From Dehalococcoidia bacterium (GTDB taxonomy: Bacteria > Chloroflexota > Dehalococcoidia > GIF9 > AB-539-J10), in the NCBI GenBank assembly GCA_030606165.1, contig JAUWGZ010000069.1, positions 1 through 6,336 on the forward strand: 6,336 nucleotides of DNA, read 5' to 3'. The notes under the pieces were generated by a model. That model was not told where the DNA came from and ran no database searches. It saw nothing but the letters and a program-made list of their open reading frames with translations. The translations under genes were made by a program, and so were the position numbers. Shown here one piece after another: positions 6,061-6,336 of the stretch (the stretch's first letter is position 1; every line of letters begins with the position of its first letter).

Positions 6061-6336
6061 TTAATTCTCCTTTATAGCTAAAGATATGCCATCTCCAGCG
6101 AGTTGATTGTATTCCTGCCCGGAACAAGGTATGCACACAGGTTGGCCATCCTGCATCATGGTCCTAGTTTCCATAACATTTTCTCCGCAGACAGCACACT
6201 TCACACTGGCAAAGATGCGAGAATAAGCTGGAACCTGAATAGCCACCCGCTTGACATCGAAGAGTTCATCATCGGGTATGTCTAACATCGTGAAACCAAT
6301 CCGCCGCCAGTTCTCTCTCAGTCTTCGTTGGTCTTC
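6061..6336 (-). CDS. FmdE-family protein, C-terminal part with treble-clef zinc finger (partial)
   Basis: The reading frame is open through the right edge, so the visible 91 residues are the C-terminus of a longer protein. The internal ATG at 6288 is not the likely start, because the 16 codons before it (EDQRRLRENWRRIGFT) continue the family pattern. The visible part has P-D-D-E-L-F-D-V near residues 21-28 of the fragment. Four cysteines follow in two C-x-x-C pairs, C47/C50 and C68/C71, with CGENVMETR between. This matches the auxiliary treble-clef zinc finger at the end of FmdE-type proteins (Pfam PF02663), named after a formylmethanofuran dehydrogenase operon protein. Members also occur in bacteria without methanogenesis and their function is not settled. 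The N-terminal core with its own metal-binding motif lies outside the window. The stop is one base from the start of the binding-protein gene, so it belongs to the same operon as the importer. Confidence 0.85.
   Translation of the reverse strand, partial: EDQRRLRENWRRIGFTMLDIPDDELFDVKRVAIQVPAYSRIFASVKCAVCGENVMETRTMMQDGQPVCIPCSGQEYNQLAGDGISLAIKEN
6067..6072 (-). promoter_or_regulatory. Ribosome binding site of the substrate-binding protein gene
   Basis: On the minus strand, AAGGAG lies 7 bases before the ATG at 6059 and falls within the last codons of the FmdE-type gene. It is a strong, well-spaced site. It fixes the start at 6059 rather than the ATG seven codons further in. Confidence 0.85.

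Noticed and set aside
6103..6285. A 60-codon open frame on the plus strand
   Set aside because: It is antisense to the conserved zinc-finger coding region, with no ribosome binding site or homology visible.
6061..6288. Treating the FmdE-type gene as a complete 75-codon gene starting at 6288
   Set aside because: The frame stays open to the window edge, and the 16 residues before that ATG fit the family. A stand-alone small zinc-finger gene is therefore less likely than a truncated view of a full-length one.

Overview
The window reads as ordinary bacterial chromosome, densely coded on both strands. Two gene blocks converge near position 980. On the plus strand (1-973) are the last codons of nadB (L-aspartate oxidase) and a complete nadC (quinolinate phosphoribosyltransferase), overlapping by 14 bases: two successive steps of de novo NAD synthesis from aspartate. 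On the minus strand (6336 down to 985) is a compact operon. In transcription order it holds the C-terminal part of an FmdE-family zinc-finger protein, an extracytoplasmic solute-binding protein (SBP_bac_5 family), two DppB/DppC-type permeases, and a single polypeptide with both ATPase domains of the importer. Spacings are 1 base, 42 bases, an 11-base overlap and an 8-base overlap, so this is a complete five-part ABC importer made as one unit.

The importer belongs to the peptide/opine/nickel class. Its substrate cannot be read from the sequence. The FmdE-type gene one base upstream of the binding-protein gene is the best context clue. That family carries a metal-binding core plus a treble-clef zinc finger and is often found in anaerobes, so a metal complex or metal-linked ligand is a reasonable alternative to peptides. 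This is inference.

The most notable feature is inside nadC. Residues about 193-207 are an insertion encoded by a 34-base repeat-like element (649-682) with ATTGC/GCAAT ends, read in frame as a basic peptide. From memory, this sequence is a dispersed repeat common in genomes of several bacterial phyla, usually between genes. Here it has been absorbed into an essential-pathway enzyme, much like the palindromic elements known in Rickettsia genes. A 10-base perfect direct repeat, 57 bases (19 codons) apart, flanks it.

The organism is probably an anaerobic bacterium of moderate GC. The repeat type, the FmdE gene and the SBP with an N-terminal membrane anchor would suit an uncultured Chloroflexota (Dehalococcoidia-like) lineage, but this is a weak guess. 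No rRNA, tRNA, CRISPR array, insertion sequence or phage gene was seen, and no stretch over 50 bases is free of genes. Promoters of both blocks lie outside the window.
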